Source of the DNA: Parvibaculum sp049671045
Lineage (GTDB): Bacteria > Pseudomonadota > Alphaproteobacteria > Parvibaculales > Parvibaculaceae
DNA: 64,000 nucleotides
Direction of reading: 5' to 3'
Assembly (NCBI RefSeq): GCF_049671045.1
Contig: NZ_JBATUH010000017.1
Coordinates: 11,432 to 75,431 of the forward strand
Positions 31,713-39,741 of the stretch are shown here, in pieces; position 1 is the stretch's first letter; each line of letters starts with the position of its first letter. Position numbers and translations under genes: made by a program. The notes beneath the pieces are model-generated. The model did no database searches. It had not been told where the DNA came from and saw only the letters and a list, made by a program, of their open reading frames with translations.

Positions 31713-31744
31713 AAAAAGCCCGCGCATCTTTCGATGCGCGGGCT
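31713..31744 (-). terminator. Rho-independent terminator of the minus-strand gene at 31768
   Basis: A 12-bp perfect stem AGCCCGCGCATC/GATGCGCGGGCT with loop TTTC (31717-31744). On the minus strand it is followed by TTTTTCA (the A run at 31713-31717). Confidence 0.88.
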
Positions 31745-31767
31745 GAACTTCGGCTCCTGATCGGAGC

Positions 31768-32070
31768 TTACTGCTGGCCGGACGGAGCCGGTTCCGAAGG
31801 CGTGGCCGGAGCGGGCTCGGACGGCGCGGCCGGTTCGGTCGTGGCGGGAGCGTGTTCCGTCTCCGCCGGGGCGCTCTCGGCGGGCGCACTCTGGGCCGGC
31901 GCGCTTTCCGGAGCGGCAGGCGTTGCCGGTGCTTCGGCGGGCGCCGTCTCGGACGTCGTCGGCGTGCCGGTCGTTTCTGTCGGAGTACCCTTGTTGGTCA
32001 GCTTGTAGCCGACGAGCAAAACCACGGCGATCACAATTACTGCGATGATGACTTTCACGGAGTTGGACAT
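31768..32070 (-). CDS. Small membrane-anchored Ala/Pro/Glu-rich protein
   Basis: A 100-residue protein with one N-terminal transmembrane helix (VKVIIAVIVIAVVLLVGYKL) and a low-complexity tail of Ala, Pro, Glu, Ser and Thr with repeated SAPAES/APAET-like units. An AAGAGGAAC ribosome site precedes the ATG and a strong terminator follows, so it is expressed as a single gene. No enzymatic domain is present. The tail could act as a periplasmic spacer; function unknown. Confidence 0.75.
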   Translation of the reverse strand: MSNSVKVIIAVIVIAVVLLVGYKLTNKGTPTETTGTPTTSETAPAEAPATPAAPESAPAQSAPAESAPAETEHAPATTEPAAPSEPAPATPSEPAPSGQQ

Positions 32071-32335
32071 TGTCGTTCCTCTTAACTGTGTTCTGCGGCC
32101 GTTTGTTTCATGCGGGCCTGCTGCAGCCGTTGCTCCCGCCAGGTTCCACGGGCGCGAATCCCCCGGACCCCGGTGAAATGCTAGTCGAATGTCGCCGGAG
32201 CGCCAGTATGAAACGCTTTATGGAACGTCGTTTCCATGGCGGCGCATCACATAAGCGGCGGCTGCGCGTGAAAAACATGAGCGAAGTCACGTCCTTAGGC
32301 GAATGTTGCAGCCATGCGACGGCGCGGAGAATGTT

Positions 32336-32653
32336 TCATTCATTCCCGAGCGGATCGAACCGCCATTTGCGCCGGATCGCGGGCGCAAGCTCAATTCCGT
32401 GCCGATGAACGAAAAGCAGAACATGGCCGAGGAGGTCGGCGGTCTCGCTGGCGAGGTCTTCTCTGAGTTCGGCATCCGACCGGCCATGACGGCGTCCCCG
32501 ATCAGTCAGCCTCATCCAAGCTTGCGTGAGTTCGCCCAGTTCCTCCTCCATTTTCAGGATGAACCAGTCGTCGTTTCGGGCTATTCCGTGCGAAGCTGCG
32601 TAGGCTTCGGATGCCTTTTCAAAAAGGCCGGCAAGTTCCTCGAGCTGATGCAT
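32336..32653 (-). CDS. MazG-like nucleotide pyrophosphohydrolase
   Basis: A 105-residue all-alpha protein with the MazG/NTP-PPase metal-binding pattern: KMEEELGELTQAWMRL (ExxE) followed by REDLASETADLLGHVLLF (ExxD). Relatives hydrolyse nucleoside triphosphates to monophosphates for pool cleansing. It is a short single-domain form. The 265-base gap to its left (32071-32335) and the 100-base gap to zapE show nothing recognisable beyond the promoter of the neighbouring minus-strand gene. Confidence 0.8.
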   Translation of the reverse strand: MHQLEELAGLFEKASEAYAASHGIARNDDWFILKMEEELGELTQAWMRLTDRGRRHGRSDAELREDLASETADLLGHVLLFVHRHGIELAPAIRRKWRFDPLGNE

Positions 32654-32753
32654 GGCTATGCCTGGCTAATCCCAGGACGCCTCTTTCCCGGTTCCGGAAT
32701 TCTATCGACGGCACGATGTTCTTTCAATGTTCTCACCTGGCCTCTGCTGAAGA

Positions 32754-33875
32754 ATGAACAAGGGACCGCTTGCCGCCTATCGCCGGAAGATCGAGAAGGG
32801 TGAGATCGCAGCCGATCCCGCGCAGGCGCGCGCCGCCGAGCGGCTTCAGCATCTGGCCACCGAACTTGCGGAGTGGAAGCCGGGCAAGAAGGTCGGCCCC
32901 TTCGCGCGCCTCGGCTTCGGCAAGGCACTGACGCCGCCCGAAGGCGTCTATATCTGGGGCGATGTCGGGCGCGGCAAGTCGATGCTGATGGATCTCTTCT
33001 TCGATCACGTCCGCATCAGGCCGAAGCGGCGCGTCCATTTCCACGCCTTCATGCTCGAAACGCATGAGCGCATCTTCAACTGGCGCCAGCGCGAGAAATC
33101 GGGCGCCGTGAAGGGCGGCGATCCGATCCCGCCGGTTGCGCAGGAGATCGCGAAGGACGCGGCGCTTCTCTGCTTCGACGAATTCCAGGTGCAGGACATT
33201 GCCGACGCCTCGATCCTCGGTCGTCTTTTCACGCAGCTCTTCGATCTCGGCGTCATCATCGTCGCGACCTCGAATATCGCGCCCGACCGGCTCTATGAGG
33301 GCGGCCTCAACCGCCATCGCTTCCTGCCCTTCATCGATCTCGTGAAGGAGCGGATGGATGTCGTCCATCTCGACAGCGCCACCGATTACCGTCTCGACAG
33401 GATGATGGGGCTGCCGGTCTACTACACGCCGCTCGGGTCCGAATCGCGCTCGGCGCTCGACAGGGCGTTCCACCGCCTCACCGACAAGGAGCGCGGCCAT
33501 CCGATGACGCTCGCGCTCAAGGGGCGCGCCGTCGAGGTGCCGCAGGCGGCCCATGGGGTCGCGCGCTTCTCCTTCGAGGAGCTTTGCGCCCGGCCGCTCG
33601 GCGCGGCCGATTACATCAAGATCGCGCAGAGCTTCCACACCGTTCTCATCGACGATGTGCCGATGATGAGCCCGGAGCGCCGCAACGAGGCCAAGCGCTT
33701 CGTGACCCTCATCGACGCGCTCTATGAGGCCAAGACGAAGCTCATCGTCTCGGCCGCCGCCGAGCCTTCCGCGCTCTATCCGAAGGGCGATGGCGCCTTC
33801 GCCTTCGAGCGCACCGTGTCACGGCTCATGGAAATGCAGAGCACGGATTATATGGGCCTGCGCGCGGCCGATTGA
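32754..33875 (+). CDS. zapE: Cell division protein ZapE (AFG1-like ATPase)
   Basis: A 373-residue AAA-type ATPase. Walker A GDVGRGKSMLMD lies near residues 69-80 and is preceded by GVYIWG; Walker B is LLCFDEFQVQDIADA. Further AFG1 signatures are VIIVATSNIAPDRLYEGGLN and RRNEAKRFVTLIDALYEAKT. In E. coli ZapE associates with FtsZ late in division. It lies upstream of the TCA region, consistent with the zapE-mdh proximity found in many Alphaproteobacteria. Confidence 0.95.
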   Translation: MNKGPLAAYRRKIEKGEIAADPAQARAAERLQHLATELAEWKPGKKVGPFARLGFGKALTPPEGVYIWGDVGRGKSMLMDLFFDHVRIRPKRRVHFHAFMLETHERIFNWRQREKSGAVKGGDPIPPVAQEIAKDAALLCFDEFQVQDIADASILGRLFTQLFDLGVIIVATSNIAPDRLYEGGLNRHRFLPFIDLVKERMDVVHLDSATDYRLDRMMGLPVYYTPLGSESRSALDRAFHRLTDKERGHPMTLALKGRAVEVPQAAHGVARFSFEELCARPLGAADYIKIAQSFHTVLIDDVPMMSPERRNEAKRFVTLIDALYEAKTKLIVSAAAEPSALYPKGDGAFAFERTVSRLMEMQSTDYMGLRAAD

Positions 33876-33878
33876 GAT

Positions 33879-34355
33879 TTACAGCCAGCGCCGCACACGG
33901 GCTTTGTAGTCACGGTAGGGATCGCCGAACCTGGTTTCGAGATAGCGCTCCTCCCGCGCGATCACGCCGTAGCGCATGATCAAAAGCAGCGGGATCAGCA
34001 GCGCGATGATCCAGCCATTGTCGAGGAGGAGACCGAGGCCCACATAAATCGCGGTCATGCTCACATAGATCGGGTTGCGCGAGAAGCGGTAGGGGCCCTC
34101 GGTGACGAGCGCATTGACCGGAAGGTTCGTGGGTATGTTCGTGCCAGCCTTGTTGAAGCGCCGTACACAGAGAGACATGAGCAGCACTCCGACGGCGAGG
34201 AGGATTGCGCCTGCTATTCGCGCGAGGCCAGCCTTGTCGGCGAGCGGCAGGGGATAGAAAAACCCGAACAGCGCGCCCGCGAGCAGAAATCCGAAATATA
34301 TGTAAGGCGGTTTGGCGATGACGCCGGGATGGTCTGGCGCGGCTTCGTTTGGCAT
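33879..34355 (-). CDS. Isoprenylcysteine carboxyl methyltransferase-like (ICMT/PEMT) membrane protein
   Basis: A 158-residue protein with about four helices. The SAM-binding motif of the family is visible as GPYRFSRNPIYVSM near residue 86 and EERYLETRFGDPYRDYKARV at the C-terminus. Bacterial homologues are membrane methyltransferases with mostly unknown substrates (lipids, small molecules). It is the last gene of the PadR-OMT-MT-ICMT string, 36 bases after the SAM methyltransferase, and converges with zapE. Confidence 0.88.
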   Translation of the reverse strand: MPNEAAPDHPGVIAKPPYIYFGFLLAGALFGFFYPLPLADKAGLARIAGAILLAVGVLLMSLCVRRFNKAGTNIPTNLPVNALVTEGPYRFSRNPIYVSMTAIYVGLGLLLDNGWIIALLIPLLLIMRYGVIAREERYLETRFGDPYRDYKARVRRWL

Positions 34356-34391
34356 TGGGCGGCTCCTCTCGTTTCGCCGGTCGTTTTCCGA

Positions 34392-34991
34392 TCAGCTCTC
34401 CGCCAGGATGACGGGAGAGGTGTCGGCGTCGGGCCGGACGCGCCCGGCCGCAAATCCCGTTCGAGCGAGCAGCGTCAGCGCATCCTCGACTTCGTTCGGC
34501 GTGCGGCTCCAGGGATTGGGGAGCCAGTCGACCTGCCTTTTCGCGTGATTGCGCAGGATGAGGATCAGCCGCCCGCCAGGGCGAAGCACGCGGTGGATCT
34601 CGGTGAGCGCGGCGACCGGGTCCGGCCAGAACTGGAAGCTGTGAAGGGCGGCGGCGGCATCGAAGCTCGCATCGGGCCAGGGAAGGTTCTCGGCGGTTCC
34701 TTCGATGAGTTCGTGGCGGACGCCCATATGGTCGAGGCGGCGGCGGGCCGTTTCGACCATGAGCGGGGAGAGGTCGACGCCCGCGACAAATCCTGCCGTG
34801 GCGCGCGATGCCATCATCTCGACAAGCCTGCCAGTGCCGAAGCCGATTTCGAGAAAGCGGCCTTCGGGCGAAAGATCGATGAGGCTTGCCGCGCGCTCAT
34901 AGGCCGGGCGGTTCGTGCGTTCCATGAGAAAGCCGAAGATGCGGCCGGCGACGCCGTGGGGCCGCATGGGCTGGGGAACGGAACTCGTCAC
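34392..34991 (-). CDS. Class I SAM-dependent methyltransferase
   Basis: A 199-residue Rossmann-type methyltransferase of the UbiE/Methyltransf_11 type. Motif I is FLEIGFGTGRLVEMM, motif II acidic residue VAGVDLSPLMVETAR, motif post-II AENLPWPDASFDAA, and LRPGGRLILILRN. Substrate unknown; the position between an O-methyltransferase (2-base gap) and an ICMT-like gene suggests joint action on one compound. Confidence 0.88.
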   Translation of the reverse strand: MTSSVPQPMRPHGVAGRIFGFLMERTNRPAYERAASLIDLSPEGRFLEIGFGTGRLVEMMASRATAGFVAGVDLSPLMVETARRRLDHMGVRHELIEGTAENLPWPDASFDAAAALHSFQFWPDPVAALTEIHRVLRPGGRLILILRNHAKRQVDWLPNPWSRTPNEVEDALTLLARTGFAAGRVRPDADTSPVILAES

Positions 34992-34993
34992 GT

Positions 34994-35647
34994 CTATTTC
35001 TTTCGTGCGAGCATCACGCCATCGCCGACGGTCAGCAGCGATGCGTCGACGCGGGGGTCGGCCGAGATTTTCGCGTTGAGCGCGCGGATCGCGACGGTGT
35101 CATCGTCCTTTATTTCCGGCTTCGCGACGGCACCGCTCCAGAGCATGTTGTCGAGCGCGATCAGGCCTCCGGGGCGCAGCAGCTTCAGACAGGCTTCGTA
35201 ATAGGCGTCGTAGCCGGTCTTGTCGGCGTCGATGAAGGCGAAGTCGAAGGTGCCTTCCTTGCCCGAGCGGATGAGCCCATCGAGCGTTTCGAGGGCGGGG
35301 GCGAGCTTCAGCTCGATGCGCTTCTCAAGGCCCGCCTCCTTCCAGTAGCGCCGCGCGATGGAAGTCCATTCCTCGTTAACATCGCAGCAGAGCAGCGTTC
35401 CGTTCGGCGCGAGGCCGCGGGCGATGGCAATGGCGCTGTAGCCGGTAAAGGTGCCGATCTCGATGGCCTTCCTCGCGCCGATGGCGCCGACAAGGAGCGT
35501 GAGGAAGGCACCCTGGTCGGGGCCGATCTGCATCTGCGCCATGGGCAGTTTCGCGGTCTCGATGCGGAGCTTCTTCTGCGCCTCGGTTTCGATCACGAGC
35601 GATGCCGAATAGGCCTCGATCGCTTCCGGCAGGAGTGAGCGTGACAT
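34994..35647 (-). CDS. O-methyltransferase (caffeoyl-CoA O-methyltransferase family)
   Basis: A 217-residue SAM-dependent, metal-dependent O-methyltransferase. Motifs: AQMQIGPDQGAFLTLLVG, KAIEIGTFTGYSAIAIARGL (SAM), FDFAFIDADKTGYDAYYEAC and PGGLIALDNMLWSGAV with metal-binding Asp/Asn. Family substrates are catechol-like aromatics. Start at 35647 has GGGAGG 7 bases upstream; the longer frame into padR is not supported. It follows padR by 25 bases, so an aromatic substrate sensed by PadR is plausible (inference). Confidence 0.92.
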   Translation of the reverse strand: MSRSLLPEAIEAYSASLVIETEAQKKLRIETAKLPMAQMQIGPDQGAFLTLLVGAIGARKAIEIGTFTGYSAIAIARGLAPNGTLLCCDVNEEWTSIARRYWKEAGLEKRIELKLAPALETLDGLIRSGKEGTFDFAFIDADKTGYDAYYEACLKLLRPGGLIALDNMLWSGAVAKPEIKDDDTVAIRALNAKISADPRVDASLLTVGDGVMLARKK

Positions 35648-35672
35648 GGAAGGGCCTCCCTCTTCGCGTTGA

Positions 35673-36233
35673 TCAGCAGCGTTCGATTTTCGCGGCGGCG
35701 GCATCGATCGCCTCGGCAATGGCGGCGATTTCAGTCGATGAGAGCGGCGCGCGCTCGAGCCGCAGGCGAAGCGCGGTGCGGAAATTCTCGACCGCCCGGA
35801 TGATTTCCGGCGCGGGTCCGGCGCGGAAGCGGCGGCTTGCTTCCTCCATGCGCGCGAAGATCGCGTCGAGCGTCGCCTTGTTGTCGGCGAGGAAAGCCTC
35901 GCCCGCGGACGTGATCGTGTAGAGCTTCTTCGAGCCTTCGCCGGGCGACACGCTCGCAAAGCCCTGATCCTCGAGCAGGGTCAGCGTCGGATAGATGACG
36001 CCGGGGCTCGGGCTGTAAGTGCCGCCGAAGGCACCCTCGATGGCCTTGATGATGTCATAGCCGTGGCGCGGCTCCTCGGCGATGAGCCGCAGGATGACGA
36101 AACGCAGATCGCCCTGCTCGAAGGCGCGGCGGCGCCGGCCGCGGCGATGATGGCCCGGCCCGAATGTGTGCCAGTCGCGATCCCTTCCGCCGAGATCGTG
36201 CCCATGACGATGGGCTCTGAAATGCTTGAACAT
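35673..36233 (-). CDS. PadR-family regulator with His/Arg-rich N-terminus
   Basis: A 186-residue winged-helix regulator. The first ~35 residues are rich in His, Arg and Gly (HFRAHRHGHDLGGRDRDW, GPGHHRRGRRRRAF). The PadR domain follows: LRFVILRLIAEEPRHGYDII, YSPSPGVIYPTLTLLEDQGF and SKKLYTITSAGEAFL. The His-rich tail might bind metal. It heads a minus-strand unit with three methyltransferases. Upstream are AT-rich direct repeats and a palindrome typical of PadR operators, suggesting autoregulation. Confidence 0.9.
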   Translation of the reverse strand: MFKHFRAHRHGHDLGGRDRDWHTFGPGHHRRGRRRRAFEQGDLRFVILRLIAEEPRHGYDIIKAIEGAFGGTYSPSPGVIYPTLTLLEDQGFASVSPGEGSKKLYTITSAGEAFLADNKATLDAIFARMEEASRRFRAGPAPEIIRAVENFRTALRLRLERAPLSSTEIAAIAEAIDAAAAKIERC

Positions 36234-36253
36234 GGGTACTTCCGATAGTGTTT

Positions 36254-36294
36254 AGATATATCGAAGTTAAAGATATATCTTTACATATCGAAGT
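36254..36294 (-). promoter_or_regulatory. AT-rich operator/promoter of the padR operon
   Basis: ATATCGAAGT occurs at 36258-36267 and again at 36285-36294, a spacing of 27 bases, and the palindrome AGATATATCT lies between them (36271-36280). The region stands out as A/T-rich in a GC-rich genome and begins about 20 bases before the padR start. PadR proteins typically bind ATAT-containing dyads. Confidence 0.65.
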
Positions 36295-36376
36295 CAAGGG
36301 GGGCCCATCTCCCGCACAAGGGCGGGCGCGCCGGCCGGAGCGCGGTCCCCGAAGGAGGGTGGAGATCAGGACTGGT

Positions 36377-36985
36377 TCAGAGGCCGAAATAATCGCCCCG
36401 GCTCGGGCGCAGGCCGAGCGAGCGGGCCGCATGGGCGGGCGCGCTTTCGGCGGTCTGCCCGCCTGCGTCCGACCCGCGAATGTGGACGTCATAGGTCCAG
36501 GATTGTCCGAAGGCCGCCGAAAGCATGCCGAAGGAGAGGGGGTGCGTCTCGCTATCCGCCTTCTTGCGGGCGACCTCGAGGGAGAAATCCTCCGCCCCGC
36601 GCCGGTCGACCGGGGCAAAGCCAAGGAGATCGGGGTCGAGGGAGGAAGCGGTCTTCACCGTCTCCCCGTCGCCCAGCAGGGCGAAGACGCCCTGGAAATC
36701 GCCCCGCGTCGCGACCGTGTCGGGCGTCTCGCAGAAAGAGCGGCCATCGCGCAGCAGCGTTTCGAGGAAACGGCAATCCTTGCCGGTGATGGCGGAAACG
36801 GCGTGTTCCGTCAGATCGCGGCCGGTCATGATCGTCGCGCTGAGGCCCGCAAGCGAAAAGACCTCCGCGGCGGTGAGCCCGCCGATGACAGGCGCGGCGC
36901 AGCTCGAAAGTCCGGCCAGCCCGGCCATCGCGGCCGCGAGCTTCAGGACCGGCCGCCTGAAACGCGGCAAAGACGTGTATGGCAT
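36377..36985 (-). CDS. Putative lipoprotein, DUF-type unknown
   Basis: A 202-residue protein. The ATG at 36985 follows a GGGGGGAG ribosome site and gives a signal peptide with lipobox GLSSCAAP. A hydrophobic segment after the cysteine (IGGLTAAEVFSLAGLSATIM) leads to a conserved-looking core TGRDLTEHAVSAITGKDCRFLE that resembles an uncharacterised alphaproteobacterial lipoprotein group. The C-terminus is low-complexity Gly/Ala/Arg-rich. Function unknown. It is divergent from mdh across 231 bases in which no other gene is seen. Confidence 0.75.
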   Translation of the reverse strand: MPYTSLPRFRRPVLKLAAAMAGLAGLSSCAAPVIGGLTAAEVFSLAGLSATIMTGRDLTEHAVSAITGKDCRFLETLLRDGRSFCETPDTVATRGDFQGVFALLGDGETVKTASSLDPDLLGFAPVDRRGAEDFSLEVARKKADSETHPLSFGMLSAAFGQSWTYDVHIRGSDAGGQTAESAPAHAARSLGLRPSRGDYFGL

Positions 36986-37216
36986 TGCCCGCACTCCCCC
37001 CGAGGCGCCTGGCGATTGTCCCGGAATGAAACCTGCGCGCCGGGGCCGCCTTACGTCAACGGCCAAGCGGAATCCTGGTTAATGGCCGCACACGGTTTAT
37101 TGCGGAACGCCGGGATTCACGCTACTAGCTGCCAGCAGTTTCACCCACGCGGCGCGCGATCCGGCCGGCGTCGGCCACCGATCCACCCTGCAGACAGACA
37201 TCCGGAGGCTCATTTC

Positions 37217-38206
37217 ATGGCGCGGAAGAAAATCGCACTTATCGGCGGCGGTCAGATCGGCGGCACGCTGGCTTTGCTTGCCGGGCTCAAGGAGCTCGGC
37301 GACGTCGTCATCTTCGACATTGCCGAGGGCCTGCCGCAGGGCAAGGCGCTCGATCTCGCCGAGACATCGCCCGTCGAGGGCTACAACGCCGCGCTCTCGG
37401 GCACGAACAGCTACAAGGACATCAAGGGCGCCGACGTCGTCATCGTCACCGCGGGCGTGCCGCGCAAACCGGGCATGAGCCGCGACGATCTTCTCGGCAT
37501 CAACCTCAAGGTCATGGCGCAGGTCGGCGAGGGCATCGCCAAATACGCGCCGAACGCCTTCGTCATCTGCATCACCAACCCGCTCGACGCGATGGTCTGG
37601 GCGCTGCGCCAGTTCTCCGGCCTGCCGCACAACAAGGTCGTCGGCATGGCGGGCGTGCTCGATTCCGCGCGCTTCCGCTATTTCCTCGCCGAAGAGTTCA
37701 ATGTCTCCGTCGAGGACGTGACGGCCTTCGTGCTTGGCGGCCATGGCGACACGATGGTGCCGCTCGCGCGCTATTCGACCGTTGCGGGCATTCCGCTCCC
37801 GGACCTCGTCAAGATGGGCTGGACGACGAAGGAAAGGCTCGAGCAGATCATCCAGCGCACGCGCGACGGCGGCGCGGAGATCGTCAGTCTGCTGAAGACC
37901 GGCTCCGCCTTCTATGCGCCGGCCGCCTCCGGCATCGAGATGGCCGAAGCCTATCTGAAGGACCAGAAGCGCGTTCTGCCCTGCGCCGCCTATCTTGAGG
38001 GCCAGTATGGCCAGAAGGACGTTTATGTCGGCGTGCCGGTGGTGATCGGTGCGGGCGGCGTCGAGCGCGTCGTCGAAATCGAACTCAACGCCGCCGAGAA
38101 GAAGGCGTTCGAGAAGTCGGTCGGTGCCGTCGTCAGCCTCATCGACGCCTGCAAGAAGATCGACCCGAGCGTCGCCAAGGGCGCGGCGCCCAAGGGCAAG
38201 AAGTAA
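37217..38206 (+). CDS. mdh: Malate dehydrogenase
   Basis: A 329-residue NAD-dependent dehydrogenase of the LDH-like MDH class. Motifs: KIALIGGGQIGGTLALLAGL (nucleotide binding), TAGVPRKPGMSRDDLLGIN (substrate loop with Arg pairs), ITNPLDAMVWALRQFSG, and the catalytic His in FVLGGHGDTMVPLARYS. ATG at 37217 has CCGGAGG upstream; the long open frame extending left is spurious. The C-terminus has a short basic extension (KGAAPKGKK). Terminator follows. Confidence 0.97.
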   Translation: MARKKIALIGGGQIGGTLALLAGLKELGDVVIFDIAEGLPQGKALDLAETSPVEGYNAALSGTNSYKDIKGADVVIVTAGVPRKPGMSRDDLLGINLKVMAQVGEGIAKYAPNAFVICITNPLDAMVWALRQFSGLPHNKVVGMAGVLDSARFRYFLAEEFNVSVEDVTAFVLGGHGDTMVPLARYSTVAGIPLPDLVKMGWTTKERLEQIIQRTRDGGAEIVSLLKTGSAFYAPAASGIEMAEAYLKDQKRVLPCAAYLEGQYGQKDVYVGVPVVIGAGGVERVVEIELNAAEKKAFEKSVGAVVSLIDACKKIDPSVAKGAAPKGKK

Positions 38207-38233
38207 TAACCGGAGGCCTGAGGCCTCTGCCGG

Positions 38234-38266
38234 AAAAGGCCGCCCCCGGGGCGGCCTTTTTCATTT
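38234..38266 (+). terminator. Rho-independent terminator after mdh
   Basis: AAGGCCGCCCC pairs with GGGGCGGCCTT (stem within 38236-38259), followed by TTTTTCATTTT. It separates mdh from the MBL-fold gene. Confidence 0.88.
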
Positions 38267-38357
38267 TCGGCGCTCGCGGCGCCGAAAGGGGCGCCGGGTC
38301 TTGCGCCGCCTTCATCCGATGATTAATGTTCTCCATTAATCAGGACCGGAGGAACGG

Positions 38358-39503
38358 ATGAAGCGGATCGTATTTGGGGGGGCGGCGCTCGCCGCGCTTC
38401 TCGTCATCATCGGGGCGGGCGCGGTATGGCTGTCGCCATCGCTTCAGGACGGCATATTGGAGCGCGCGGCCGAGCGGCGCCTTCAGGAAGGCGACAGGTC
38501 GGATCTTCTCGGCGACAAGGCGCTTCACATCGTGCTTTGCGGCACCGGGTCGCCCATGCCGGACCCGGAGCGCGCCAATGCCTGCACGGCCGTCATCGCG
38601 GGCGGGCATATGGTCCTCATCGATGCGGGGCCGGGCGCCTGGCGGAAGATCGCGGCCAGCCGGCTTCCGGCGGCGGCCCTCGATACGGTCCTGCTCACCC
38701 ATCTTCATTCGGACCATATCGGCGGGCTGGGCGAGGTGGCGGTCCAGAGCTGGATCGCGGGCCGCAAGACGCCGCTCGATATTTACGGGCCCGGCGCGCC
38801 AGCCGATCTCAAACATGAGGAAGACGCCGAAGGCCATGGCCGGTCGGGAACGGCCGATGTCGTGCGCGGTTTCGCGGCGGCCTATGATTCCGATGCGGGG
38901 TTCAGGCTCGCCCATCATGGTGCCGATTTTCTGGCGCCTGAAGGTGCACGCATGATCCCGCATGAGATCGCGATGCCCGCGCCCGGAGAGGCCGTCACTG
39001 TTTACGACAAGGACGGCCTCAGGATTTCGGCCTTTCTTGTCGATCATCATCCGGTCGAGCCCGCCTATGGCTACCGGATCGAATATGAGGGCCGCGTCGC
39101 GGTCGTCAGTGGCGATACGAAAAAGATCGAGAACATGGTGCGTTTCTCGAAGGATGCCGATCTCCTCGTGCATGAGGCGCTTGACCCCGCAATGGTGAAG
39201 CTTCTCGCCGTCGCGCTCGACAAGACCGGCAATGCGCGGCTCGCCAAGATGGCGCGCGACACGATCGGCTATCACACCTCGCCCGTCGAGGCGGCGGAGA
39301 TCGCGCGCGAGGCCAATGTGCGAATGCTCGTCTTCACGCATGTCGTGCCGCCGCTGCGCAATGCGCTGATGCGGCATATCTTCATGCGCGGCGTCGCCGA
39401 GGCGCGGGGGGCGGGCGAAACGCGGATCGGCGAGGACGGGCTGATGCTGAGCCTGCCCGCGGGCTCGACCGCGATCCAGAGCCACCAGCTCGGCGGGGAG
39501 TGA
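38358..39503 (+). CDS. Membrane-anchored MBL-fold hydrolase (RNase Z-like group)
   Basis: A 381-residue metallo-beta-lactamase-fold protein. An N-terminal helix (FGGAALAALLVIIGAGAVWL) anchors or exports it. The metal motif is LLTHLHSDHIGGLGE, with the start of the fold at LHIVLCGTGSPMPDPERANA and later VVSGDTK, LLVHEA and VFTHVVP. This layout matches RNase Z/arylsulfatase-type MBL proteins, but the signal anchor argues against tRNA processing and for a periplasmic hydrolase. Substrate unknown. It sits alone between mdh and sucC. Confidence 0.85.
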   Translation: MKRIVFGGAALAALLVIIGAGAVWLSPSLQDGILERAAERRLQEGDRSDLLGDKALHIVLCGTGSPMPDPERANACTAVIAGGHMVLIDAGPGAWRKIAASRLPAAALDTVLLTHLHSDHIGGLGEVAVQSWIAGRKTPLDIYGPGAPADLKHEEDAEGHGRSGTADVVRGFAAAYDSDAGFRLAHHGADFLAPEGARMIPHEIAMPAPGEAVTVYDKDGLRISAFLVDHHPVEPAYGYRIEYEGRVAVVSGDTKKIENMVRFSKDADLLVHEALDPAMVKLLAVALDKTGNARLAKMARDTIGYHTSPVEAAEIAREANVRMLVFTHVVPPLRNALMRHIFMRGVAEARGAGETRIGEDGLMLSLPAGSTAIQSHQLGGE

Positions 39504-39643
39504 AGGCGGCCGGAGCGAGGGGCGAGGCCGAGTGGCGGTGCGGGTCCGTTTGACGTAGCGTCAGGCTATCTACAGGAAATTATTGAGAATTCTGTAAGCG
39601 GGCAAAAAGGCGATGCTCTGAACCCAGATTCATGATTTGGCGG

Positions 39644-39671
39644 TTGCGCCCGGATTTCCGGGTGCTATAAC
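39644..39671 (+). promoter_or_regulatory. Candidate sucC promoter with palindrome in spacer
   Basis: TTGCGC (39644-39649) and TATAAC (39666-39671) are separated by 16 bases, 70 bases before sucC. The spacer contains the perfect inverted repeat CCCGGA-TT-TCCGGG (39649-39662), a possible regulator site. The rest of the 238-base gap after the MBL gene shows nothing else. Confidence 0.5.
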
Positions 39672-39741
39672 TCGCGGCAATCCGTAATTTTTCCATCGGG
39701 GCCGCACTCCGCGCTGCCCCTCCAGCCCGGACGGACCGCCC

